Source: Paenibacillus sp. FSL R5-0912 (GTDB lineage Bacteria > Bacillota > Bacilli > Paenibacillales > Paenibacillaceae). Taken from it: DNA of 64,000 bases. Made by a program: the position numbers and the translations under genes. Shown here piece by piece: positions 9,204-17,811 of this stretch (its first letter is position 1; every line of letters begins with the position of its first letter). Under the pieces are notes generated by a model that searched no databases, was not told the origin of the DNA, and worked only from the letters and a program-made list of their open reading frames with translations. The DNA lies in NCBI RefSeq assembly GCF_000758605.1, contig NZ_CP009282.1, forward strand, positions 4,278,001-4,342,000, in the 5' to 3' direction.

Positions 9204-9232
9204 GGTAACTAACAGATAACTGTAAACAAAAG

Positions 9233-9284
9233 AAGGTGGTGTCCCAGAAGCCTGGAAGTGGCTGCTTGGAACATCACCTTTTTT
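9233..9284 (+). terminator. Terminator after the neopullulanase-like gene
   Basis: AAGGTGGTGT pairs with ACATCACCTT, with wobble pairs lower in the stem, and is followed by TTTTTT. Confidence 0.7.
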
Positions 9285-9362
9285 GGCTCGGAGAGTTGGA
9301 AAATCCCACACGGATGATAGATATTCTGTAGTACACTTATAGCAATAAAAGGGGGGAATACG

Positions 9363-9644
9363 ATGATTAAACGAGAACAGATTATTGAAAACTATTTTCA
9401 GTCATGGATTGATAAAAATATTACCGTATTAAGCAAAATCTTCGATCCAAATATCGTCTATACAGAATGTTACGGACCTGAATATCACGGATTAGACACT
9501 ATAGAAAAATGGTTTGACGACTGGAATACACGAGGCACGGTCTTGGTCTGGACGATAAGACAATATATTCATCAGGGCAGCATGACTGCGGTGGAATGGT
9601 ACTTCGAATGTGAGTTTGAATCCGAATTATTATCCTATACATAA
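9363..9644 (+). CDS. SnoaL/NTF2-like small protein, probably C-terminally truncated
   Basis: A 93-residue protein starting at ATG 9363 after AAAGGGGGG. It resembles SnoaL-like proteins of the NTF2 fold: an N-terminal helix (REQIIENYFQSWIDKN), then WFDDWNTRG and TAVEWYFECEFE. Related proteins usually carry a further 15-25 residues forming the last strand, and this one ends right after the ECEFE strand. It is more AT-rich than its neighbours. It could be a degraded or recently acquired gene. No reaction can be assigned; the fold serves binding and isomerase roles. Confidence 0.6.
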   Translation: MIKREQIIENYFQSWIDKNITVLSKIFDPNIVYTECYGPEYHGLDTIEKWFDDWNTRGTVLVWTIRQYIHQGSMTAVEWYFECEFESELLSYT

Positions 9645-9648
9645 TTTA

Positions 9649-9690
9649 AAAAGGCATTCCTCCCATCACCATGATCGGGGAATGCCTTTT
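9649..9690. terminator. Bidirectional terminator between SnoaL-like gene and glgA
   Basis: A perfect 12 bp stem (AAAAGGCATTCC with its complement) gives a T-run on both strands. It separates two convergent genes. Confidence 0.9.
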
Positions 9691-9706
9691 CTATACAATA
9701 GTTCTT

Positions 9707-11143
9707 CTACTCCGTAACTTTATCCGAAATCTTGTTATATATATCAATATACTGCTGCGCGGATACATTCCAGCTGTAATCACCGGTGAAGGCATTCTTC
9801 GCTACTTTTTTCCAGTGTTCCGGCTTGTGGTAGAACGATACGGCGCGGCGGAGCGTATGCATCATATCATGGGCGTTATAGTCCTTGAAAGTGAAGCCAT
9901 TGCCCTCTCCGGTCTCCTCGTTGTACGCATGAACGGTATCGTTAAGTCCACCGGTCTCACGCACTACAGGAATACTGCCATAACGCAAAGCCAGCAGCTG
10001 GCTGATGCCACAAGGCTCGAATTTGGACGGCATCAGGAACAGGTCGCTGGCCGCATATATTTTGCGGGACAAGGCATCACTGAATGTAATCTGCGACGAC
10101 AGCTTGGTCGGATAACGCCACTGTGCCTCACGGAACCAGCGTTCGTAGATCTCATCACCGGTGCCCAGCAGGACAAACTGAATGTCGTCATAGTAGAGCA
10201 GTTCATCGAGAACCCGGGTCAGAAGATCCAGCCCTTTGGAATCCACGAGACGTGTAACCATAGCTACCATTGGAATATAAGGAGCTACAGGCAAGCCCAG
10301 TTCCTGCTGGAGTCCCAGCTTATTCTCAGCCTTTTTGACCAGGTTAGAACGGTAACGGGTGAAAATAGACGGATCGCTGGATGGATTGTAGCTCTTGGTA
10401 TCAATCCCGTTGACAATTCCGCTTAGGGCATCTGAACGTGAGGTCAGCAGTCCGTCCAGGCCATATCCATAATAAGGTGTGCGAATTTCATCGGCGTAGG
10501 TCGGACTGACCGTGGTGACATGATCACTGTAGACAATCCCGCCCTTCATATAGTTCACATTTCCGTAATACTCCACCCCAGGGAAATAGCTGTCGTCGAG
10601 ACCGAGCAGCTCGCCCAGTACCGAATACGGAAATACCCCTTGGTACAGGAGATTATGTATGGTGAACACCGTACGCATCTCACTGTAGAACGGATTATGG
10701 CGGTAGTGCGCCTGCAGCAGCAGCGGAATTACGGCCGCATGCCAGTCATGGCAATGCAGCACATCAGGCTGGAAGTTAATCGCCGGCAGGCATTCAAGCA
10801 CAGCGCGGTTATAGAAAGCGAAACGTTCGCCGTCATCCATATACCCATAGATGCCGTCACGACCGAAGTAATACTCATTATCGATAAAGTATACAGGAAC
10901 TCCCTCAAAGACAATCCGTTCAATCCCGCAATATTGATTGCGCCAGCCGATCGGCACCTCAAGGACAGCGACATGCTCCATCTGGGAGGAATACTTCTCA
11001 GCGATCCCCTTGTATTTGGGCAGAATTACCCGAACATCCACTCCGGCCGCCTTAAGCGCCTTCGGCAGGGCGCCAATTACGTCGGCTAACCCGCCTGTTT
11101 TGATAAATGGATGGGCTTCAGCTGCAGCAAATAGAACTTTCAT
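9707..11143 (-). CDS. glgA: Glycogen synthase (ADP-glucose dependent)
   Basis: Adds glucose from ADP-glucose to the growing alpha-1,4-glucan. GT5 family, 478 residues, the normal bacterial length. The ADP-glucose binding motif KTGGLADV is near the N-terminus (K15), and the C-terminal nucleotide-binding half has SKFEPCGISQLLALRYG with the conserved glutamate, then VVRETGGLND. AAGGGGG precedes the ATG. It lies 30 bp downstream of glgB in the same direction, so the two are cotranscribed. Confidence 0.97.
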   Translation of the reverse strand: MKVLFAAAEAHPFIKTGGLADVIGALPKALKAAGVDVRVILPKYKGIAEKYSSQMEHVAVLEVPIGWRNQYCGIERIVFEGVPVYFIDNEYYFGRDGIYGYMDDGERFAFYNRAVLECLPAINFQPDVLHCHDWHAAVIPLLLQAHYRHNPFYSEMRTVFTIHNLLYQGVFPYSVLGELLGLDDSYFPGVEYYGNVNYMKGGIVYSDHVTTVSPTYADEIRTPYYGYGLDGLLTSRSDALSGIVNGIDTKSYNPSSDPSIFTRYRSNLVKKAENKLGLQQELGLPVAPYIPMVAMVTRLVDSKGLDLLTRVLDELLYYDDIQFVLLGTGDEIYERWFREAQWRYPTKLSSQITFSDALSRKIYAASDLFLMPSKFEPCGISQLLALRYGSIPVVRETGGLNDTVHAYNEETGEGNGFTFKDYNAHDMMHTLRRAVSFYHKPEHWKKVAKNAFTGDYSWNVSAQQYIDIYNKISDKVTE

Positions 11144-11173
11144 CCAGATTTCCCCCTTATAGATAAGAATAGT

Positions 11174-13093
11174 TTATTTAATCGTTTTGCGTCCGGATTT
11201 CTTGAGCACCAGGAATCCAAGCGGCGGAAGGTTCAGCTCCAGGCTGTTCAGCTGGTTATGCCATTCCTTCTTCTCACTCTTAACAGGTTCATTATGAATA
11301 CCAGAACCGCCGTATTCGCGGGTCTCCGAGCTGAATATCTCTTCATAGGTCCCCGGACGCGGCACACCGATCCGGTAATTACGCCGTTCCACCGGCTGGA
11401 AATTGATAATGATCAGCAAAGTATCCACAGGCCTCTTCCCTCTGCGGATGTAGGAGGCAACACTCTGGCCGCTGTCATCGGCGTCAATCCATTGATAGCC
11501 CTCCATGTCATGGTCGAGCTCCCACAGCGCTTTTTCCGTGAGATAGAGCTTATTCAGGGCAGCGGTGTAAGCGAGCATCCGGCGGTGGGCCTCATAATCC
11601 AGCAGAAGCCAGTCGAGCTGATCCTGATCCTTCCATTCGATGAATTGACCAAACTCACCGCCCATAAACAGCAGCTTTTTGCCCGGATGACTAATCTGGT
11701 AACCGAGCAATGCCCGCAGACCGGCAAACTTCTGCTCATAGGAGCCGGGCATTTTGTTCAGCAGCGACTTCTTACCGTGCACCACTTCGTCATGGGACAG
11801 AGGCAGTGTATAGTTCTCGGCATAGGCATAGACGATCGGGAAGGTCAACAAATTATGATGGTAGGGCCGCGCCCCGAAATCATGTTCTATGTACCCAAGA
11901 GTGTCATTCATCCAGCCCATGTTCCATTTGTAATTAAAGCCGAGCCCCCCTTCATGAACAGGTGAGGTTACGCCAGGCCAGGCACTGGATTCTTCTGCCA
12001 TCATCAGAGCCTTCGGATAATACCGGAAAATCGCCGTATTCAACTGCTGGATGAACGCGATCGCTTCCAGATTCTCAAGGCCCCCGTGCATGTTCTTTCT
12101 GTACTGATGGTGCTGCTTCTCGAAATCAAGCCGCAGCATACTGGTTACGGCATCCACACGCATGCCGTCAATATGATACATCTCAAACCAAAAAAGCGCA
12201 TTAGAGATCAGGAACGATATGATCTCCGGTTTGCTGAAATCAAAGGATAGCGTGCCCCAGCCCGGCTTCTCGGCCAGCATCGGATCGGCGTATTCATATA
12301 GCGGCGAACCGTCAAACATTCTCAGGCCGTGGGCATCCTTGGCAAAATGGGCCGGAACCCAGTCGAGGATAACCCCAATGCCGGCTTGATGCAGCTGATC
12401 AATCAGGTACATCAGATCCTGCGGTTCGCCGAAGCGGCTGGTGGCCGCAAAATAACCGGTCCCCTGATACCCCCAGGACAAATCATACGGGTGCTCAGCA
12501 AGCGGCATAAACTCCACATGAGTGTAACTCATCTCCGTCAGATACGGAATCAGCAGGCTGCTCATCTCTCTATAAGTATAGAGTTCCCCATTGTCCTTCT
12601 GGCGCCAGGTCCCGAAGTGCATTTCATAAATGTTCATAGGCGCATTGTACGGAGCTTTGCTCTTCCGGCGCCATGCGGCGTCGCCCCATTGGTAACCATC
12701 CAGATTCGCCACAACGGAAGCGGTGGCCGGACGTACTTCAGCTTTGAATGCGTAAGGATCAGCCTTGAGGAAGCTTGTTCCATCTGCACCATGAATCCTG
12801 TATTTGTAAAAAGTTCCCGGCTCTATACCCGGAAAAAAACGACTCCAAAATCCTGAATCGGGTATCTTATATAACGAGTCGGAGTCCAATGTTCCATCCC
12901 AGCCATTACGATCACCAGCCAGTCCTACATATGCCGCATGAGGAGCCCACACGGTAAAGCGAACGCCGGCTTGCCCTTCTTCCACGGCAATGTGCGCGCC
13001 AAGCATCGTATAGCTGCGATAATTCGTGCCCTCATGGAACAGATAAATATCTTCAGTTGACGGGAGGTTTACTGTTTTTGGTATTTCGGCCAA
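11174..13093 (-). CDS. glgB: 1,4-alpha-glucan branching enzyme
   Basis: Makes alpha-1,6 branches in glycogen. GH13_9, 639 residues, matching the short Bacillus-type enzymes that lack the extra N-terminal module. A CBM48 region (about 25-120) precedes the barrel. Catalytic motifs are DWVPAHF, MRVDAVTSM (nucleophile D314), MAEESSAWPG (acid E367) and LSHDEVVHGKKSLL. The start is TTG 13093, with AAGGTGGTGA about 6 bp upstream; no ATG in frame fits. It is the first gene of the glgBA unit, divergent from glgC. Confidence 0.96.
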   Translation of the reverse strand: MAEIPKTVNLPSTEDIYLFHEGTNYRSYTMLGAHIAVEEGQAGVRFTVWAPHAAYVGLAGDRNGWDGTLDSDSLYKIPDSGFWSRFFPGIEPGTFYKYRIHGADGTSFLKADPYAFKAEVRPATASVVANLDGYQWGDAAWRRKSKAPYNAPMNIYEMHFGTWRQKDNGELYTYREMSSLLIPYLTEMSYTHVEFMPLAEHPYDLSWGYQGTGYFAATSRFGEPQDLMYLIDQLHQAGIGVILDWVPAHFAKDAHGLRMFDGSPLYEYADPMLAEKPGWGTLSFDFSKPEIISFLISNALFWFEMYHIDGMRVDAVTSMLRLDFEKQHHQYRKNMHGGLENLEAIAFIQQLNTAIFRYYPKALMMAEESSAWPGVTSPVHEGGLGFNYKWNMGWMNDTLGYIEHDFGARPYHHNLLTFPIVYAYAENYTLPLSHDEVVHGKKSLLNKMPGSYEQKFAGLRALLGYQISHPGKKLLFMGGEFGQFIEWKDQDQLDWLLLDYEAHRRMLAYTAALNKLYLTEKALWELDHDMEGYQWIDADDSGQSVASYIRRGKRPVDTLLIIINFQPVERRNYRIGVPRPGTYEEIFSSETREYGGSGIHNEPVKSEKKEWHNQLNSLELNLPPLGFLVLKKSGRKTIK

Positions 13094-13311
13094 ATCATCA
13101 CCACCTTAATATATAGGATGCACCTATTACATTACCCCAATATGTGCCGTTTGAAAATGAATTTTGCAGGCGGATTCAATGATTTCTGAATAAAGAAAAT
13201 TAATAATGTAATTTTTCTTGAAGCACAGCAATATAATTCACCTATGTCGTTTCAAGCGCTTGCCGGCAGGTTATATTACAAGCATTGACAAAAAAATGGG
13301 AGGGATAACAA
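13094..13311. other. Divergent control region between glgB and glgC
   Basis: This AT-rich region must carry the promoters of both glycogen units. TATAAT at 13231 has no convincing -35. TTTCAAGCGCTT at 13250-13261 has a palindromic AAGCGCTT core and recurs upstream of the chemoreceptor gene. I could not fix either promoter firmly. Confidence 0.4.
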
Positions 13312-14535
13312 ATGAGTAAAAAAGATTGTATCGCCATGCTCCTGGCTGGCGGGGAAGGCCGCAGATTAGCCCCCTTGACCTCCAGTATGGCTAAGCCTGC
13401 AGTCCCTTTCGGAGGACAGTATAGAATCATTGATTTTCCACTCAGCAATTGTGTGAATTCGAAGATCGACACTATCGGGGTACTAACACAATATGAAGCC
13501 GATTCCTTGCATCAGCATATTGGTAAAGGTGAACCTTGGGGACTGCACAGCCGCAGCGATAAAGGCGTGAAGCTGCTTCCTTCTGGGATTGAAGGCAGAG
13601 ACAGCTACTCGGGTACAGCCGATGCCATTTATAAGAACATAGAATACATTGACAGCCAGAATCCGGAGAATGTACTTATCCTGTCTGCAGATCATATCTA
13701 TCATATGGATTACCGTAAAATGCTGGATTACCATGTAGGCAAAGCAGCCAAAGCCACCATTTCGGTCATGGAAGTGCCTTGGGATGAAGCCAGCCGGTTC
13801 GGTGTGATGAATGTTAATGACGATCTCCAGATCTCTGAATTTGCCGAAAAGCCAAAGGTTCCGAAGAGCAACCTCGCTTCCATGGGTATTTATATGTTTG
13901 AATGGGAATATCTGAAGGGTTATTTGCTGCGGGATGCTGCTAATTCGGAATCCGGCCATGACTTCGGCAAGGATGTCATTCCGTCCATGCTGGATGCCAA
14001 TGACCCATTGTTCGCATACCGCTTTGACGGGTATTGGAGAGATGTAGGTACGGTTGACAGCCTCTGGGAGGCGCATATGGATCTTCTGCAGTCCGAGAAT
14101 GGCTTCAAGCTCGACAACTCCCGCTGGCCGATGTACAGCCGGGCTTACCGTACGAAGCTGGCTGCCTATAAACCACGGGTTCAGGCACCGCCAGTAGATT
14201 GCCTGATGCACGAATCCTGCACGATGGAAGGCAGTCTTCAGCGTTCCGTTATCTTCGGCGGTGTAGAGATCGGCAAGCTAAGTAAGATCAAGCAGAGTGT
14301 AATTATGCCGGGCGTCCGCATCGGCCGCGGTGTTCTGATTGAGAATGCGATTATCGGTGAGGGTGCAGTCATCAAAGACGGCGCTGTGATTAAAGGCAGC
14401 GCGGACAATATTGTAGTTGTCGGCCCGCATGAGATCGTAGCAGCCAAACCAATCATCCGTACCCAGCCTTCCCGTCTCCTTCAGGAAGTCTATGAGAAGA
14501 CCGGCCGTCTGCGCGCGGAAGGGATGCCTTCATAA
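13312..14535 (+). CDS. glgC: Glucose-1-phosphate adenylyltransferase
   Basis: Makes ADP-glucose from ATP and glucose-1-phosphate, the committed step for glgA. 407 residues with the nucleotidyltransferase motif LLAGGEGRRLAPLT, then AKPAVPFGG and RIIDFPLSNCVNS. The sugar-phosphate site is in FAEKP, and a left-handed beta-helix with hexapeptide repeats fills the C-terminus (about 290-390). GGGAGGG precedes the ATG. No glgD-type partner is adjacent, so a homotetramer is expected. Confidence 0.97.
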   Translation: MSKKDCIAMLLAGGEGRRLAPLTSSMAKPAVPFGGQYRIIDFPLSNCVNSKIDTIGVLTQYEADSLHQHIGKGEPWGLHSRSDKGVKLLPSGIEGRDSYSGTADAIYKNIEYIDSQNPENVLILSADHIYHMDYRKMLDYHVGKAAKATISVMEVPWDEASRFGVMNVNDDLQISEFAEKPKVPKSNLASMGIYMFEWEYLKGYLLRDAANSESGHDFGKDVIPSMLDANDPLFAYRFDGYWRDVGTVDSLWEAHMDLLQSENGFKLDNSRWPMYSRAYRTKLAAYKPRVQAPPVDCLMHESCTMEGSLQRSVIFGGVEIGKLSKIKQSVIMPGVRIGRGVLIENAIIGEGAVIKDGAVIKGSADNIVVVGPHEIVAAKPIIRTQPSRLLQEVYEKTGRLRAEGMPS

Positions 14536-14563
14536 TCTTTAATCAGCCTTTACGGCTGCTACA

Positions 14564-14613
14564 TAAAAGGGATACAGCTATGGTCTATCCGACCTTATGC
14601 TGTATCCTTTTTG
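14564..14613 (+). terminator. Terminator of glgC
   Basis: GGATACAGC pairs with GCTGTATCC, extended by AAAA/TTTT with one bulge, and is followed by TTTTT. Confidence 0.85.
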
Positions 14614-14627
14614 TAGGTTCTTCCTAT

Positions 14628-15713
14628 TCATTTGCCGGAGAGGCGGCTTGTCCTCCACTCCCTGTCCAATATGCCCATCTCGATGCAATCGGCATAGCGC
14701 CCGCCGAATATAGCGGCCTCACGTGAGATCCCCTCCCGTGTAAAACCGGCTGTCTCGTAGGTTTTCTGAGCCGCCGTATTGAAATCGAATACTCCAAGGG
14801 ATATCCGGTGGAGCCGCAGCCCGTCGAAGCCGATACGCAGGACTTCACGAACCATCTGCAGTCCGATTCCCTGCCCTTGGCTCCCGGGGTCGACGACGAC
14901 CCTGCTTATTCTGGCCGAACCGTTCTCACGGTCGATTGCGGATAAGCTTATATGTCCAACCGTTTGACCGGTAGCTCTTAGCACCGCACAATAGACCAGC
15001 AGACCAGATTCTGCCGGATGATTGGCTCCGTCCAGATATCGCTCTAGCTGCCGGTCATCCAGAGGGTAGGACAACGATGGACCTGCCCACTTCTTCAAAT
15101 ACTCCGGGGAAACACTCCATTCCCTCATTAAAGCGTAATCAGCTTCCCCCATATACCGGAGAATTACGCTGCCCGGATCGCCGGTCTCCGCTTCATACTC
15201 ATACAGGTTAACCAACCGGCCTGCTCCGACATCCCGGGTACCCATATAGTGAAATCCCAGGCTCTGATAGTAACGGTTCAGCTTAATATTATGGGCTACT
15301 GTATCCAGCCTGAGACCGGCACATCCCCGTTCCTCCGCTCTTCGTAACGCAAAACGGATCATCTGGCCGCCAAGCCCCATGCCGCGGTGGGATTTGGCTA
15401 CAGCGAGCCGGTGCAGATAGGCGTAGGATTCGTCATTGCGGTCTCCCCAGTACTGGATATCGCTGAACTGCAGGGTGAACATCCCGGCAAGAACTGCTCC
15501 CACCATGGCCAGATAAACCTCTCTGCTGCTCAAATAATCCTCTACATCGCGGATGCTGAACTGCCCCGGTGTCCACTGGTTGATTCCTTTACTCTCCATC
15601 CAGCCTGCCGCTTCACGGAGGAGCTTCAGAATATCCGCTGAATGTTCACGTCCGCCGCGGATCATCTCGAGCCTTTGTTCTGAAGAAGATTTCCCTGGTT
15701 CCTGTGTATTCAT
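14628..15713 (-). CDS. Tandem GNAT N-acetyltransferase (two domains)
   Basis: 361 residues made of two complete GNAT folds. The N-terminal half (about 18-170) has the acetyl-CoA loop SHRGMGLGGQMI, and NRYYQSLGF near its end. The C-terminal half (about 180-350) resembles RimJ/RimL-type enzymes, with SQGQGIGLQMV and QKTYETAGF. The start ATG overlaps the stop of the histidine kinase gene as ATGA, so expression is coupled to the two-component system. Acceptors are unknown: small molecules, antibiotics or protein N-termini are all possible. Confidence 0.88.
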   Translation of the reverse strand: MNTQEPGKSSSEQRLEMIRGGREHSADILKLLREAAGWMESKGINQWTPGQFSIRDVEDYLSSREVYLAMVGAVLAGMFTLQFSDIQYWGDRNDESYAYLHRLAVAKSHRGMGLGGQMIRFALRRAEERGCAGLRLDTVAHNIKLNRYYQSLGFHYMGTRDVGAGRLVNLYEYEAETGDPGSVILRYMGEADYALMREWSVSPEYLKKWAGPSLSYPLDDRQLERYLDGANHPAESGLLVYCAVLRATGQTVGHISLSAIDRENGSARISRVVVDPGSQGQGIGLQMVREVLRIGFDGLRLHRISLGVFDFNTAAQKTYETAGFTREGISREAAIFGGRYADCIEMGILDREWRTSRLSGK

Positions 15714-17116
15714 GCCTTCTCCTCCTGCACATCAACAAGCGGCAAAATAACGGTAACCTGAGTACCCTTGCCGAGCTCGCTGTCCATTTCCAGCTTGCCG
15801 TTATGAAGCTCTACAATCTGCTGGGAGATCGCAAGGCCAAGGCCGGTCCCGCCGTTAAGCGCATCGACCTGGAAGAACCGGTCCCGCACTCTGGACAGAT
15901 GCGCTTCGCTGATGCCGATCCCGCTATCCCTTACGATTACGGCCATCTCCGTATTCGACAGGCGTTCAGCGGACAGGACGATACTGGAATCCTCAGGCGA
16001 GAACTTCACAGCATTGTCGACCAGATTGAGGAACACCTGCTTCAGCCGGTTCGCATCGCCTCTTATGAAGATAGTCTCTTCGCATTCCAGCAGCAGGTGA
16101 ATCCGCTTCTTCTCGGCCTTGGCCCAGATATTCAGCAGCGTCTCCTGCAATAGCACCTTGATATCCACCTGGGCAATCGACAGCTTCATTTCGTTCTGCT
16201 GCAGCTTGGAGAAGTCCAGAATCTCTTCCACCAGCCCGATCAGCCGGTCGCTCTCCTTGGAGATGATACCCATGCCCAGTTTGGTTTCCTCGGGGTCGTA
16301 GCCGCCTGAGATGAGCGTTTCACTCCAGCCCTTGATGCTGGTCAGCGGTGTCCGCAGCTCATGGGAGATCGAAGAAATGAAATCATCCTTAATCTGATTA
16401 CTGCGGACAATCTCCTCTGCCATATAATTGAGCGTTGAAGCCAGTTCAGCGATTTCGTACCGGTAATCCCCCTTGATGCGGGTGGTGAACTTCCCTTTGG
16501 CCATCTGCGCTGACACAGCCGTGATATTGTTGAGCGGCCGTACAATGGAATTCGCGAGACCGAAGCTGAACAAGACCACGATCGACATAACCGCCGCCCC
16601 GATGCCAATAGAGAGCAGTGTCAGATTAAGCAGATCCTTGTTGACCCCCTCCATGGAAGTCAGGTAACGCAAGATGTAAGTTTCATGCGAGTTGATCTGC
16701 ACCATCTTGGAGACGGCCATTACACTTTCATTCGTCCCGGCCTGCCGCCCCACCCAGCGCCCGACACTACCGCCCACAGCCTCGGGAACATCACTGGTGG
16801 TGATGGTCCGGTCCGGCTGAAATCCGGTGGAACTGGTAATGATATCTCCATTCAATGTCAGAACTTCTAGTTCGGTATACTCCAAGTTGAAGAAGTCGAG
16901 CAGGTTCAGGAGTTGATTCGGCGATCGTTCCGCTGAGAATTCATATTTTACGAAAGTCTCCCCCGCACTGATATGAGTGGTGATTTTGCTGTAGATGCTG
17001 TCGTAATAATACGTCCGGATCGCCAGCAGAAAAATAGTCTCCACGAGGAGAAGCGCCACAAAGACTACAAGAATATAGTGCAGTACGATCTGTCTGCGCA
17101 TCCCCTTCTTAATCAT
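15710..17116 (-). CDS. Sensor histidine kinase with HAMP domain
   Basis: Membrane sensor of 468 residues. TM1 lies near the start (IVLHYILVVFVALLLV), followed by an extracellular domain of about 130 residues, TM2 (IGIGAAVMSIVVLFSFGLA) and HAMP. The H-box is SHELRTPLTSIKGW with the phosphorylated His at H252. The ATPase domain has N-box FLNLVDNAVKF, G1 RDSGIGI and G2 GGTGLGLAI. I chose ATG 17116 because it forms an ATGA overlap with the regulator stop and has GGAAAGG upstream; ATG 17134 is the alternative. The signal is unknown. Confidence 0.94.
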   Translation of the reverse strand: MIKKGMRRQIVLHYILVVFVALLLVETIFLLAIRTYYYDSIYSKITTHISAGETFVKYEFSAERSPNQLLNLLDFFNLEYTELEVLTLNGDIITSSTGFQPDRTITTSDVPEAVGGSVGRWVGRQAGTNESVMAVSKMVQINSHETYILRYLTSMEGVNKDLLNLTLLSIGIGAAVMSIVVLFSFGLANSIVRPLNNITAVSAQMAKGKFTTRIKGDYRYEIAELASTLNYMAEEIVRSNQIKDDFISSISHELRTPLTSIKGWSETLISGGYDPEETKLGMGIISKESDRLIGLVEEILDFSKLQQNEMKLSIAQVDIKVLLQETLLNIWAKAEKKRIHLLLECEETIFIRGDANRLKQVFLNLVDNAVKFSPEDSSIVLSAERLSNTEMAVIVRDSGIGISEAHLSRVRDRFFQVDALNGGTGLGLAISQQIVELHNGKLEMDSELGKGTQVTVILPLVDVQEEKA

Positions 17117-17811
17117 TGTACCTGGCCTTTCCATTTATAGCCGTGCCCCCACACCGTCTGCAGGAATTCAGGCTCTGACGGATTATTTTCGATTTTCTGG
17201 CGCAAGCGGCGTATATTCACGTCAACAATTTTGGGATCACCCATGTACTCCTTACCCCATACGTGATCAAGCAGGGAGTCGCGGCTGAGCGGCGTATTCT
17301 CCTTCTCAAGGAAGAATTGCACCAGCGAAAATTCAGTAGGCGTAAGCTCAATCGCTTCACCGCTCTTCTTGAACTGCTTCGAAATCAGATCCAGCGTAAA
17401 CGGGCCCGAGTGAAAAGAGACTTTGGCCGACTGCTCCCGGTGAACATTGACCCGGCGCAGCAGGGACTGGATACGGGCAATCAGTTCGGTTGGACTAAAC
17501 GGTTTGCTGACATGATCATCTGCACCCACAGACAGTGCGTATACCTTATCCTGCTCCTGAACTTTGGCTGTCAGAAAAATAATGCCGAGCCGCTCGTTAG
17601 TTTCTCTAATGCGTCTGCAGACCTCAAAGCCGTCGATGCCGGGCACCATGACATCAAGCAGGGCAATATCAATATCCGGAACCGTTGTCAGCTTATGCAG
17701 GGCCTCATTGCCGTCAGCGGCTTCGAGCACTTCAAACCCGTTGCGTTTAAGATTGATTACAATAAAACTGCGGATGGATTCTTCATCCTCCAGAATCAGT
17801 ACTTTACTCAT
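17113..17811 (-). CDS. OmpR/PhoP-type response regulator
   Basis: 232 residues: a receiver domain (1-120) with acidic pocket E8-D9-E10, phospho-acceptor D53 in LLDVMVPG, and the conserved lysine in VSKPFSPTEL, then a winged-helix DNA-binding domain (about 130-230) ending in VWGHGYKW. Its start overlaps the lipoprotein gene by 8 bp and its stop overlaps the kinase start. It is the partner of the downstream kinase. Targets are unknown; autoregulation of this operon is a fair guess. Confidence 0.95.
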   Translation of the reverse strand: MSKVLILEDEESIRSFIVINLKRNGFEVLEAADGNEALHKLTTVPDIDIALLDVMVPGIDGFEVCRRIRETNERLGIIFLTAKVQEQDKVYALSVGADDHVSKPFSPTELIARIQSLLRRVNVHREQSAKVSFHSGPFTLDLISKQFKKSGEAIELTPTEFSLVQFFLEKENTPLSRDSLLDHVWGKEYMGDPKIVDVNIRRLRQKIENNPSEPEFLQTVWGHGYKWKGQVQ

